A stretch of 5,965 nucleotides of DNA, taken from positions 1-5,965 of the forward strand of contig DATKBL010000077.1 of NCBI GenBank assembly GCA_035513995.1, read 5' to 3'. Positions 1 to 5,132 of the stretch are shown in pieces. The stretch is from DASUTW01 sp035513995. Its GTDB lineage: Bacteria; Actinomycetota; UBA4738; CALAEC01. A program made the position numbers and the translations under genes. Below the pieces are notes generated by a model. That model was not told where the DNA came from and searched no databases. It saw only the letters and a program-made list of their open reading frames with translations. How positions within the stretch are numbered: the stretch's first letter is position 1; each line of letters opens with the position of its first letter.

Positions 1-179
1 GCGACGAGGCCGCGCACGACGCGGAGGACCCCGTCGTAGTCGGCCGTGGCCGAGAGATCATCCTCGGCGGCCTCCACCTCGATCTCGAGGTCGACGACGA
101 ACGGCTGGGGGCGCTCGCGCTCCTCGTCGGGCACGCCGTGGCGGCCCTCGCACCGGATGCCGCTCATCCGGATCAGCAT
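1..179 (-). CDS. folB: Dihydroneopterin aldolase, N-terminal half (runs off the window)
   Basis: FolB converts 7,8-dihydroneopterin to 6-hydroxymethyl-7,8-dihydropterin plus glycolaldehyde in cytoplasmic folate synthesis. Only the first 59 residues are visible (family length is about 120); the 3' half lies beyond position 1. Visible family features are the N-terminal strand MLIRMSGIRCEGRHGV, then GVPDEERERPQPFVVDLEIEVE (residues 15-36, read in two parts: GVPDEERE and RPQPFVVDLEIEVE), then DLSATADYDGVLRVV (41-55). Glu20 aligns with the substrate-binding Glu22 and Tyr48 with the conserved Tyr54 of the S. aureus enzyme; the catalytic Lys would lie outside the window. The ATG at 179-177 shares one base with the stop of the preceding flavoprotein gene (TGATG). 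A second ATG four codons in (167-165) is possible. Linkage to folP four genes upstream supports the call. The frame is easy to overlook because it has no stop inside the window. Confidence 0.85.
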   Translation of the reverse strand, partial: MLIRMSGIRCEGRHGVPDEERERPQPFVVDLEIEVEAAEDDLSATADYDGVLRVVRGLV

Positions 180-628
180 CAGCTCCGCCCCGCCCGAGCC
201 TCGGGGATCTTGCGGAAGTCCCAGGAGGCGATCGACCGGGGGGCGAGGCGGAACCACGAGCGGTTCTTCCAGCGGCGGTAGGGAGGCTCGTTCCCTCCAA
301 GATACTTCTCGGACCACGCCCGCTCCACCCCGTCGGGCGCGAAGTCACCGAGGCGCTCGATCCCTCCCGCGATCGTCGCCCCCCGCAGCTCGTCGTAGGC
401 CTCGCCGCTGTCGACGACGCCGGTCGCCGTGCCGCTCCGCAGCATGTTCTCGACGGTGACGTTCCCCAGGGTGGAGTTGAGGAACATCCCGCCCTCGTGC
501 CAGACGAACCACAGCGGGACGACGTGGGGCGTGCCCTCCTCGTCGGCCGTCGCCAGGCGCACGATGCGCTGCTCGAGGAGGTACGCGTCGAGCTCTTCCT
601 CGGTCATCGAGATGTCGGGCTTGGTCAT
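179..628 (-). CDS. PPOX-class split-barrel flavoprotein (pyridoxamine 5'-phosphate oxidase family)
   Basis: A 149-residue protein of the FMN/F420-binding split-barrel superfamily. Residues 21-51 carry the usual opening strands (RIVRLATADEEGTPHVVPLWF, in two parts RIVRLATADEEG and TPHVVPLWFVW), followed by a strand ending FLNSTLGN and a conserved helix NVTVENMLRSG (56-66). GEAYDELRGATIAGG (75-89) and a C-terminal SWDFRKI are typical of small actinobacterial members annotated as PPOX or F420-dependent enzymes. Cofactor and substrate cannot be read from sequence; FMN, F420 or heme binding all occur in the superfamily, and a true PNPOx role in vitamin B6 synthesis is unlikely. Its ATG overlaps the TGA of the upstream hydrolase by 4 nt (ATGA, 628-625) and its TGA overlaps the folB start by one base, so it is probably translationally coupled in the folate operon. 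A G-rich stretch (GGGGGG) precedes the ATG. A start at Met8 is possible. Confidence 0.8.
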   Translation of the reverse strand: MTKPDISMTEEELDAYLLEQRIVRLATADEEGTPHVVPLWFVWHEGGMFLNSTLGNVTVENMLRSGTATGVVDSGEAYDELRGATIAGGIERLGDFAPDGVERAWSEKYLGGNEPPYRRWKNRSWFRLAPRSIASWDFRKIPEARAGRS

Positions 629-1446
629 CGGCCCCCCAGGTACATCGATCGGAGCCAGTGCGAGATGAGCGGGCCGACCGTCTCCGGGGCGTCCTCCATC
701 AGGTAGTGGGAGACGCCGGGGAGAAGCGCGGTGGTCGAGGTGGGGATCAGCTCGCCGAGGCGCTCGCCGCGCTCGGCGGGAAGGAACGGGTCATCCTCGC
801 CCCAGAGCACGAAGACCGGGATCTCGAGCGCGGCGAGCGCCTCCTCGGTCCCGGTCAGACCCTCGCCGTCTACCGCGAGGAAGGCCCGCCGGAGCGCGAG
901 CGGCTGCCCGCGCCAGGGCTCCAGGTAGGCCTCGATCTCCTCGGGGGTCATCCGATCGAACCTCTCCATCCCCCGCTCGAACGAGGTCCGCACGACCTTC
1001 TCCGCGAGCTCGTCGTCCCAGCGCTCCTCCGGCAGGTCCTGGACGCGGCGCACCCCCTCGACCGGCCAGCCGTCGAACGAGATCGTGTTCGTCAGCACGA
1101 GCGCCTCCACCCCGCCCTCGAGCGCCAGCAGCTGGGCCACGCCTCCGCCGATGTCGTGCCCCGCTACCGCGCAGCGCTCCACACCCAGCGACTCGAGCAG
1201 CTCGCGGACGTACCCGGCCTGCGCGCGGATGTCGAGGGGGACGCCCTCGAGCTTGGCCGAGGCCCCGAAGCCGATCAGGTCGGGGACGATCACCCTCGCC
1301 ATCGGGGCGAGCAGGGGCGCCACGTTCCTCCAGAGATCCGCGCTCGAGGGGATCCCATGGAGGAAGACGACAGGCTCCCCCCGGCCGGCGTCCACGTACC
1401 CGATCTCTCCGACCGACAGCTCCGCCGTCCGGCGCTCCAGGCTCAT
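625..1446 (-). CDS. Alpha/beta-fold hydrolase with Asp nucleophile (epoxide hydrolase/dehalogenase-like)
   Basis: A full-length (273 aa) cytoplasmic alpha/beta hydrolase with no signal peptide. Visible landmarks: HGIPSS (30-35), the oxyanion-hole loop; DLIGFGAS (56-63); the nucleophile elbow GHDIGGG (96-102), giving Asp98 as nucleophile; a helical cap around residues 125-195; WGEDDPFLP (215-223), with Asp219 the likely acid; and GVSHYLMED (244-252), with His247 the base. An Asp rather than Ser at the elbow is the hallmark of epoxide hydrolases and haloalkane/haloacid dehalogenases, so an esterase is less likely; the DWG form usual in those enzymes is DIG here. The substrate is unknown. The start ATG overlaps the folP stop by 4 nt and the stop overlaps the next gene's start by 4 nt, placing it firmly inside the folate operon even though no known folate step needs it. 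Confidence 0.85.
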   Translation of the reverse strand: MSLERRTAELSVGEIGYVDAGRGEPVVFLHGIPSSADLWRNVAPLLAPMARVIVPDLIGFGASAKLEGVPLDIRAQAGYVRELLESLGVERCAVAGHDIGGGVAQLLALEGGVEALVLTNTISFDGWPVEGVRRVQDLPEERWDDELAEKVVRTSFERGMERFDRMTPEEIEAYLEPWRGQPLALRRAFLAVDGEGLTGTEEALAALEIPVFVLWGEDDPFLPAERGERLGELIPTSTTALLPGVSHYLMEDAPETVGPLISHWLRSMYLGGR

Positions 1447-2276
1447 GCCCGCAGGATCGCGTCCACGACTCGCACAGCGCGGACGGTCTCCCGGACGTCG
1501 TGGACCCGCACGATATGCGCGCCCTTCCCGACCATGTAGCAGACGGCCCCGACGGTGCCCTCGGCCCGCTCACCCACCTCGGTGCCGAGCACGTCGCCGA
1601 TGAACGACTTCCGCGAAGGGCCCACGAGCACGGGCCGCCCGAGATCGAGCAGGGCGTCGGTGTGCTTCATGAGCGTGAGCGAGTGCGGGGTCGTCTTGGC
1701 GAACCCGAGCCCCGGGTCGACGCAGATCGCCTCCCGGTCGATCCCAGCCGCGACCGCCGCCTCGACCCGCTCCTCGAGGTAGTCCCGCACCTCTCGCACG
1801 ACGTCGTCGTAGTGGGGGGTCTCCTGCATCGTCTTCGGCTCGCCCTTCATGTGCATGAGGACGAAGGCCGCGCCGCTCTCGCGCACGACGTCGAACATCT
1901 CGGGGCCTCCCCCCGCGGTCACATCGTTCACGATCGTCGCGCCGGCCTCCACGGCGGCCGCGGCTACCTCGCCCTTCCTCGTGTCGATCGATATGGGGGT
2001 GTCGAGCTCCTCGGCCAGCCGCTCCACGATGGGGACGACGCGACGGCGCTCCTCCTCGACGGAGACGCGATCCGACCCCGGGCGCGTGGACTCGCCCCCG
2101 ACGTCCACGATGTCGGCGCCGTCCTCGACCATCCGGAGCGCCTGCTTCACAGCGTCCTCGGGGTCGAAGAACCGGCCTCCGTCCGAGAACGAGTCGGGGG
2201 TGACGTTGAGCACGCCCATCACGAGGGTGCGCTCGTCGCAGTCGAAGACGCGGTCGGGAAGCCTCCAGGTCGTCAC
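1443..2276 (-). CDS. folP: Dihydropteroate synthase
   Basis: Condenses 6-hydroxymethyl-7,8-dihydropterin diphosphate with p-aminobenzoate to 7,8-dihydropteroate; the sulfonamide target. With the GTG start it is 277 aa, the normal length. Signatures in order: LVMGVLNVTPDSFSDGG (18-34), DIVDVGGESTRPGS (55-68), ISIDTRKGEV (95-104), IVNDVTAG (115-122), LMHMKGEPKTMQ (140-151), VDPGLGFAKT (186-195), LVGPSRKSFIG (217-227) and HIVRVHDVRET (254-264). Pterin- and pABA-site residues look intact (Asp98, Asn117, Asp187, Lys223, Arg257, His259; Thr64 and Pro66 of the sulfa-contact loop). I place the start at GTG 2276-2274 because it gives 18 residues before VMG, close to E. coli FolP, whereas the ATG at 2294 falls inside a strong hairpin and adds an unconserved MGTLCR; no clear Shine-Dalgarno decides it. 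The stop overlaps the hydrolase start (ATGA). No promoter of its own is evident in the 62-nt gap. Confidence 0.95.
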   Translation of the reverse strand: MTTWRLPDRVFDCDERTLVMGVLNVTPDSFSDGGRFFDPEDAVKQALRMVEDGADIVDVGGESTRPGSDRVSVEEERRRVVPIVERLAEELDTPISIDTRKGEVAAAAVEAGATIVNDVTAGGGPEMFDVVRESGAAFVLMHMKGEPKTMQETPHYDDVVREVRDYLEERVEAAVAAGIDREAICVDPGLGFAKTTPHSLTLMKHTDALLDLGRPVLVGPSRKSFIGDVLGTEVGERAEGTVGAVCYMVGKGAHIVRVHDVRETVRAVRVVDAILRA

Positions 2277-2289
2277 GCGGCACAGGGTA

Positions 2290-2335
2290 CCCATGGAGGG
2301 CGGCTCCCCGCCATGGGGAGCCGCCCCCCGATGGG
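2290..2335 (-). terminator. GC-rich hairpin behind the spondin gene (terminator or attenuator ahead of folP)
   Basis: A perfect 12-bp stem (2298-2309 GGGCGGCTCCCC pairs with 2315-2326) closes a 5-nt loop. After a G-C pair tract with one mismatch and a bulge, CCCAT (2290-2294) pairs with ATGGG (2331-2335), giving a nearly continuous 46-nt structure. It begins 2 nt after the spondin stop codon in transcript order. There is no T-tract after it on the minus strand (TACCCTGTGCC follows), so it is not a textbook intrinsic terminator, although U-poor hairpins are common terminators in actinobacteria. It could equally partly attenuate read-through into folP or protect the mRNA end. Confidence 0.7.
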
Positions 2336-2337
2336 CG

Positions 2338-3078
2338 TCAGCCGGTGCGGGTGATGAGGATGTCCGCGACCGGGGCGTTCGTGTCCCAGCCGTGGATCGC
2401 GGGAACGAGGTCGGCGATCCCCGCCACGCCGGCGTGGTGGTGGATCACGCCGCCCTCGGCCAGCGCGGGGTTCGTCATGCCGGTGCCCGCGTCGTCGCTC
2501 GCCACGCCGACGAGCGCCTGGCACGGCGGGACGATGTCCGCGAAGTCCTCCGTGTTGATCTCGGTGCCGGCGTCGTAGCCGAACGTCGCGGCGCCCACCG
2601 TCTGCCCGATGCGGCTCGGCAGCTTGATCCCGTCGGCCCCCGTGAACCCGTCGTTCGTACAGATCAGCATGGAGACGTAGCTGAGGAAGTTCGAGCCCGG
2701 CCCCGCCGTGATCTCGAACGTCACGGAGTCGGCGAACATCCCCGAGCCGGGGAGCCCGCCCGGTACGAGCGGTCCCGTCCCCGTCTGGAGGAACGCCCCG
2801 ACGTGCCTGGAGGCGTCGAGCTCCGCCAGCAGCGGTGCGCCATTGCCGTTCTCGGCGATCTGCTGAACTCCCTCGCTGGCGGGGGTGCCCACGTCGAACG
2901 CGTCGTAGGCCCCTCGGTGCGTGGCCACGACCGGCGGGGTCAGCGGCTGACCGCTCGTGAGGTTCGTGAAGGTCACCTCGAAGGTCCGAACGGGCGGCGC
3001 AGCGGCCGCCTCGGGTACGGCGAACGCGGCCACCATGGCGGCCGCCGCGAGCGCCGTCGTCAGAGCGCGGATGCGCAT
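2338..3078 (-). CDS. Secreted Spondin_N domain protein
   Basis: A 246-aa exported protein. Residues 1-27 are a classic Sec signal peptide (MRIR, an Ala-rich hydrophobic core, then a PEAAAA cleavage region), with no lipobox and no second membrane segment. The rest matches the bacterial Spondin_N domain: FEVTFTNLTSGQPLTPP (33-49), VVATHRGAYDAFDVG (50-64), GAFLQTG (94-100), then SMLICTNDGFTG (136-147), GADGIKLP and EINTE (173-177), and an IHHHAGVAG motif (212-220). Cys140 and Cys186 may form a disulfide once exported. Spondin_N domains are known from extracellular matrix proteins of animals; in bacteria their role is poorly defined and may be surface or matrix association. An in-frame ATG 11 codons upstream exists, but the AAGGAG at 3092-3087, 8 nt before this ATG, fixes the start here. 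It is transcribed divergently from the two-component system and shares its control region. Confidence 0.87.
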   Translation of the reverse strand: MRIRALTTALAAAAMVAAFAVPEAAAAPPVRTFEVTFTNLTSGQPLTPPVVATHRGAYDAFDVGTPASEGVQQIAENGNGAPLLAELDASRHVGAFLQTGTGPLVPGGLPGSGMFADSVTFEITAGPGSNFLSYVSMLICTNDGFTGADGIKLPSRIGQTVGAATFGYDAGTEINTEDFADIVPPCQALVGVASDDAGTGMTNPALAEGGVIHHHAGVAGIADLVPAIHGWDTNAPVADILITRTG

Positions 3079-3086
3079 GTCGATCA

Positions 3087-3092
3087 CTCCTT
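3087..3092 (-). promoter_or_regulatory. Shine-Dalgarno of the spondin gene
   Basis: AAGGAG on the minus strand, 8 nt before the ATG at 3078. It is the strongest ribosome binding site in the window and selects this start over the upstream in-frame ATG at 3111, which would put charged residues ahead of the signal peptide. Confidence 0.8.
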
Positions 3093-3139
3093 CCGGGGCG
3101 ATGACCTTCACCGCCCGCGGCCCAACCTAGGAACGACGT

Positions 3140-3181
3140 CCTTACCGAGGCCTTGCGGTCGCCAGTAAGGTCCTCGCAAGG
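3140..3181. promoter_or_regulatory. Candidate response-regulator operator: four hexamers, two 11-bp-spaced direct repeats in a dyad
   Basis: CCTTAC (3140-3145), CCTTGC (3151-3156), GTAAGG (3165-3170) and GCAAGG (3176-3181). Each half is a direct repeat of CCTTRC with 5-bp spacers (11-bp periodicity), and the halves are inverted about 3160.5 with an 8-bp centre. The spacers CGAGG and TCCTC are also partly symmetric (CGAGG versus GAGGA). OmpR/PhoB-family regulators bind direct repeats of about 6 bp at 11-bp spacing as head-to-tail dimers, so this 42-bp site could hold two dimers. It lies between the spondin start and the response-regulator start. Binding by the neighbouring regulator is inferred. 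Confidence 0.65.
3142..3171 (+). promoter_or_regulatory. Possible housekeeping-type promoter of the two-component operon
   Basis: TTACCG (3142-3147), an 18-bp spacer, then TAAGGT (3166-3171), a fair match to the actinobacterial -10 TANNNT. Transcription would start near 3178, leaving a leader of about 25 nt with GGGAGAGG (3187-3194) as ribosome binding site. The -35 is weak. The elements overlap the repeat array, which would suit repression or tightly placed control by the regulator. Confidence 0.3.
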
Positions 3182-3202
3182 AAGTTGGGAGAGGATGGAG
3201 AC

Positions 3203-3886
3203 GTGAGCGAGCAACGAGTGTTGGTCGTGGACGACGAGCCCATCGTGCGCGAGGTGCTGGGGAGGTACCTGGAGCGCGAGGGCTATCAGGTGGGGGTCGC
3301 GGCCGACGGCGAGGAGGCGATCGAGCGCTTCGCTCAGGCCCCGCCCGACCTCGTGGTCCTCGACCTCATGATGCCGAGGCTCGACGGGGCCGGCGTCCTG
3401 GACTGGATCCGCCGCCGCGCCCAGACCCCCGTGATCATGCTGACGGCTCGCGGCGAGGAGACCGACCGAGTGGTGGGGCTGGAGATGGGGGCCGACGACT
3501 ACGTGACCAAGCCCTTCTCTCCCCGGGAGGTCACCGCCCGCATCCGTGCCGTCCTGCGCCGCGCGGCCCGCGGTGACGGCGACGATGGCCGCCTCGAGCA
3601 TGGTGACCTCTCGATCGACCCCTGGGCTCGCCGGGCCGGGCTGCGCGGCGAGGCCCTGACCCTGACCCCGAAGGAGTTCGACCTCCTCCACCACTTCGCC
3701 GCCAACCCGGGCGTGGTGTTCTCGCGGATCGAGCTGCTGGAGGATCTCTGGGACTTCGCCTTCGACGGGGACCCCTCGACCGTGACGGTCCACATCCGCC
3801 GCCTGCGCGAGAAGATCGAGGACGATCCCTCCCACCCGAAGCGCCTCGTGACCGTATGGGGCGCCGGCTACCGGTTCGACCCATGA
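3203..3886 (+). CDS. OmpR/PhoB-family response regulator
   Basis: A 227-aa two-domain DNA-binding response regulator, the partner of the kinase that follows. The receiver domain (about residues 4-118) has the acidic pair Asp10-Asp11 in VLVVDDEP, the phospho-acceptor Asp54 in VLDLMMP, Thr81 in MLTARGEE, Tyr100 and Lys103 in DDYVTKPF. The C-terminal winged helix (about 130-226) shows LTLTPKEFDLLHHFAANPG, the recognition region STVTVHIRRLREKIEDDP and the terminal VWGAGYRF wing. All key residues are intact. I chose GTG 3203 (MSEQRVLVVDDEP) because GGGAGAGG lies 8 nt before it and the receiver strand begins at once; a TTG at 3185 is in frame but adds an unconserved tail. It ends in an ATGA overlap with the kinase. 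The 11-bp-spaced repeats just upstream suggest autoregulation. Confidence 0.95.
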   Translation: MSEQRVLVVDDEPIVREVLGRYLEREGYQVGVAADGEEAIERFAQAPPDLVVLDLMMPRLDGAGVLDWIRRRAQTPVIMLTARGEETDRVVGLEMGADDYVTKPFSPREVTARIRAVLRRAARGDGDDGRLEHGDLSIDPWARRAGLRGEALTLTPKEFDLLHHFAANPGVVFSRIELLEDLWDFAFDGDPSTVTVHIRRLREKIEDDPSHPKRLVTVWGAGYRFDP

Positions 3887-5085
3887 GCAGGCGGACCCTG
3901 CTCGGCGTGGGACTGCTCGGCGCGACGGGCGCGGCGGCCAGCGTCGCCATCGCCATCGTCACCGGCATGCCTCGGGCTGACCTCGCGCAGCTCTCGATCC
4001 TGTTGGGGGTGGCGGTGCTCGCCACGGTGGGCGTCACTGCGGCGGTGGCCCGGCTCCTGGCTCGGTCGTCGCTCCGGATCAGGATCGTGGCCGCCACCCT
4101 GGCGGGCGTGGCGGTCGCGCTGCTCAACCTCGCGGCCTTCGCCCTCCTGATGTTCGTGAGCGGGCACGACGCGGCGCTGACGGCGATCCTCCTCGGCTAT
4201 ACGGGAACCGTGGGCGTGGCGACCGGGACGGCCCTGGCCCGGAGCTCCACGGCAGGGATCACCCGGCTCGAGGAGACCGCGCACCGGCTCGCGGACGGCG
4301 ACCTCCACGCCCGTGTCGACGAGATCGACGCCGCCCCCGAACTACGCACCCTGGCCCGCACGCTGGACGAGATGGCCGCCCGGCTCGAGGAGGCTCAGCG
4401 GAACGAGCGTGAGGCCGAGTCGAGGCGCCGCGACCTGGTGGCCGCCGTCTCCCACGACCTGCGGACGCCTCTGGCGGGACTGCGGGCGATGGTCGAGGCC
4501 GTGGAGGACGGGGTGGTCGACGACCCCGAGGACCTTCGCCGCTACACACGCGAGATGCTGCGGGCCGTCGGCGCGCTCACGACCCTCGTGGACGACCTCT
4601 TCGAGTTGTCGCAGCTCGACGGCGAGGCGATCCGGGCGGAGGTGCGGCGGGCGCGGCTCGCCGACGTGGTGGCCTCGGCCCTGGCCGCCGTCGAGCCCCA
4701 GCGACTGGCCAAGGGCGTCTCGGTGGAGCTCCACCTCGCCGACGCGGCCGCGGAGCCCTGCTCCCCCCGCGTGACCAGGGTGCTGCAGAACCTCATCCAG
4801 AACGCGATCCGCCACACCCCGGCCGACGGCAGCGTGCGCGTGGAGGCCCGGCGCGACGCCGACCGACTCGAGATCGCCGTGACCGACACCGGCGAGGGCA
4901 TCCCGGGGAGCTCCCTGGACCGGGTGTTCGAGCCGTTCTGGCGAGGAGACGCCGCCCGTTCCGGCCCCGGGTCGGGGCTCGGTCTCGCGCTCGCCAAGCG
5001 ACTCGTGGAGGCGATGGGCGGCGACATCAGCGTCCAGAGCCAACCCCGCGAGGGCTCTCGCTTCGCCGTGCTGCTCCCCACCTGA
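3883..5085 (+). CDS. Four-TM sensor histidine kinase with HAMP domain and very short outer loops
   Basis: A 400-aa membrane histidine kinase. Four hydrophobic segments lie near residues 6-27, 35-57, 67-92 and 97-119; positive charges (MSRR, RLLARSSLRIR, ARSS) put both termini inside, leaving outer loops of only about 7 and 5 residues. A HAMP-like linker follows (about 120-172), then HisKA with SHDLRTPLAGL and phospho-acceptor His191, and HATPase_c with the N box NLIQNAIRHTP (Asn307), G1 DTGEGIP (335-341), F box VFEPFWRGD (348-356) and G2 GSGLGLALAK (363-372). All catalytic motifs are intact. With no sizeable periplasmic domain it probably senses within or at the membrane, or through another protein. 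The ATG at 3883 overlaps the regulator stop by 4 nt; an in-frame ATG at 3856 lies inside the regulator gene and would prepend the wrong residues. Confidence 0.95.
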   Translation: MSRRTLLGVGLLGATGAAASVAIAIVTGMPRADLAQLSILLGVAVLATVGVTAAVARLLARSSLRIRIVAATLAGVAVALLNLAAFALLMFVSGHDAALTAILLGYTGTVGVATGTALARSSTAGITRLEETAHRLADGDLHARVDEIDAAPELRTLARTLDEMAARLEEAQRNEREAESRRRDLVAAVSHDLRTPLAGLRAMVEAVEDGVVDDPEDLRRYTREMLRAVGALTTLVDDLFELSQLDGEAIRAEVRRARLADVVASALAAVEPQRLAKGVSVELHLADAAAEPCSPRVTRVLQNLIQNAIRHTPADGSVRVEARRDADRLEIAVTDTGEGIPGSSLDRVFEPFWRGDAARSGPGSGLGLALAKRLVEAMGGDISVQSQPREGSRFAVLLPT

Positions 5086-5086
5086 C

Positions 5087-5114
5087 GGAACCTTTCCGAT
5101 CGCCAGGGCGTCTT
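5087..5114 (+). promoter_or_regulatory. Candidate ECF-sigma-type promoter ahead of the sigma factor gene
   Basis: GGAACC (5087-5092), exactly 16 bp, then CGTCTT (5109-5114). ECF-sigma promoters commonly have a GGAAC-type -35 and a CGTC/GTC-type -10 about 16-18 bp apart. It sits in the 47-nt gap after the kinase gene. Transcription would start near 5119-5121, making a leader of only about 12-14 nt that begins close to GGAGG. Autoregulation by the adjacent sigma factor is inferred. Confidence 0.5.
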
Positions 5115-5120
5115 TGGCTC

Positions 5121-5125
5121 GGAGG
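5121..5125 (+). promoter_or_regulatory. Shine-Dalgarno of the sigma factor gene
   Basis: GGAGG, 7 nt before ATG 5133. It favours this ATG over the adjacent in-frame ATG at 5136, although the two differ by a single residue. It makes the sigma gene independently translated, unlike the coupled genes on either side. Confidence 0.7.
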
Positions 5126-5132
5126 ATGAGCC

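Noticed and set aside
658..1539. Long plus-strand open frame opposite the hydrolase and folP end
   Set aside because: Its translation is low-complexity (Arg, Leu, Glu, Asp rich) with no family motifs; it mirrors real minus-strand genes with clear catalytic motifs, as expected for GC-rich DNA.
2276..2294. Extended folP N-terminus starting at ATG 2294
   Set aside because: The extra six residues are not family-like and the codon lies in the hairpin stem; GTG 2276 fits FolP length better.
1849..3168. 439-codon plus-strand open frame spanning folP and the spondin gene
   Set aside because: It crosses two recognised minus-strand genes and the hairpin, and its product has no domain signature. It is an antisense artefact of high GC.
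3121..3189. CCCAAC (3121-3126) and GTTGGG (3184-3189) as an outer arm of the operator dyad
   Set aside because: Its centre (3155) does not coincide with the operator centre (3160.5), so it is not part of the same symmetry.
2273..3835. 520-codon minus-strand open frame through the spondin gene and across the response regulator
   Set aside because: It runs antisense to the intact response regulator and out of frame with the spondin protein; its product is Arg/Gly/Asp-rich and featureless.
3856..3882. Earlier in-frame start for the kinase inside the regulator gene
   Set aside because: It would overlap the regulator by 31 nt and add residues that break the MSRR-TM topology; ATG 3883 gives the standard ATGA coupling.
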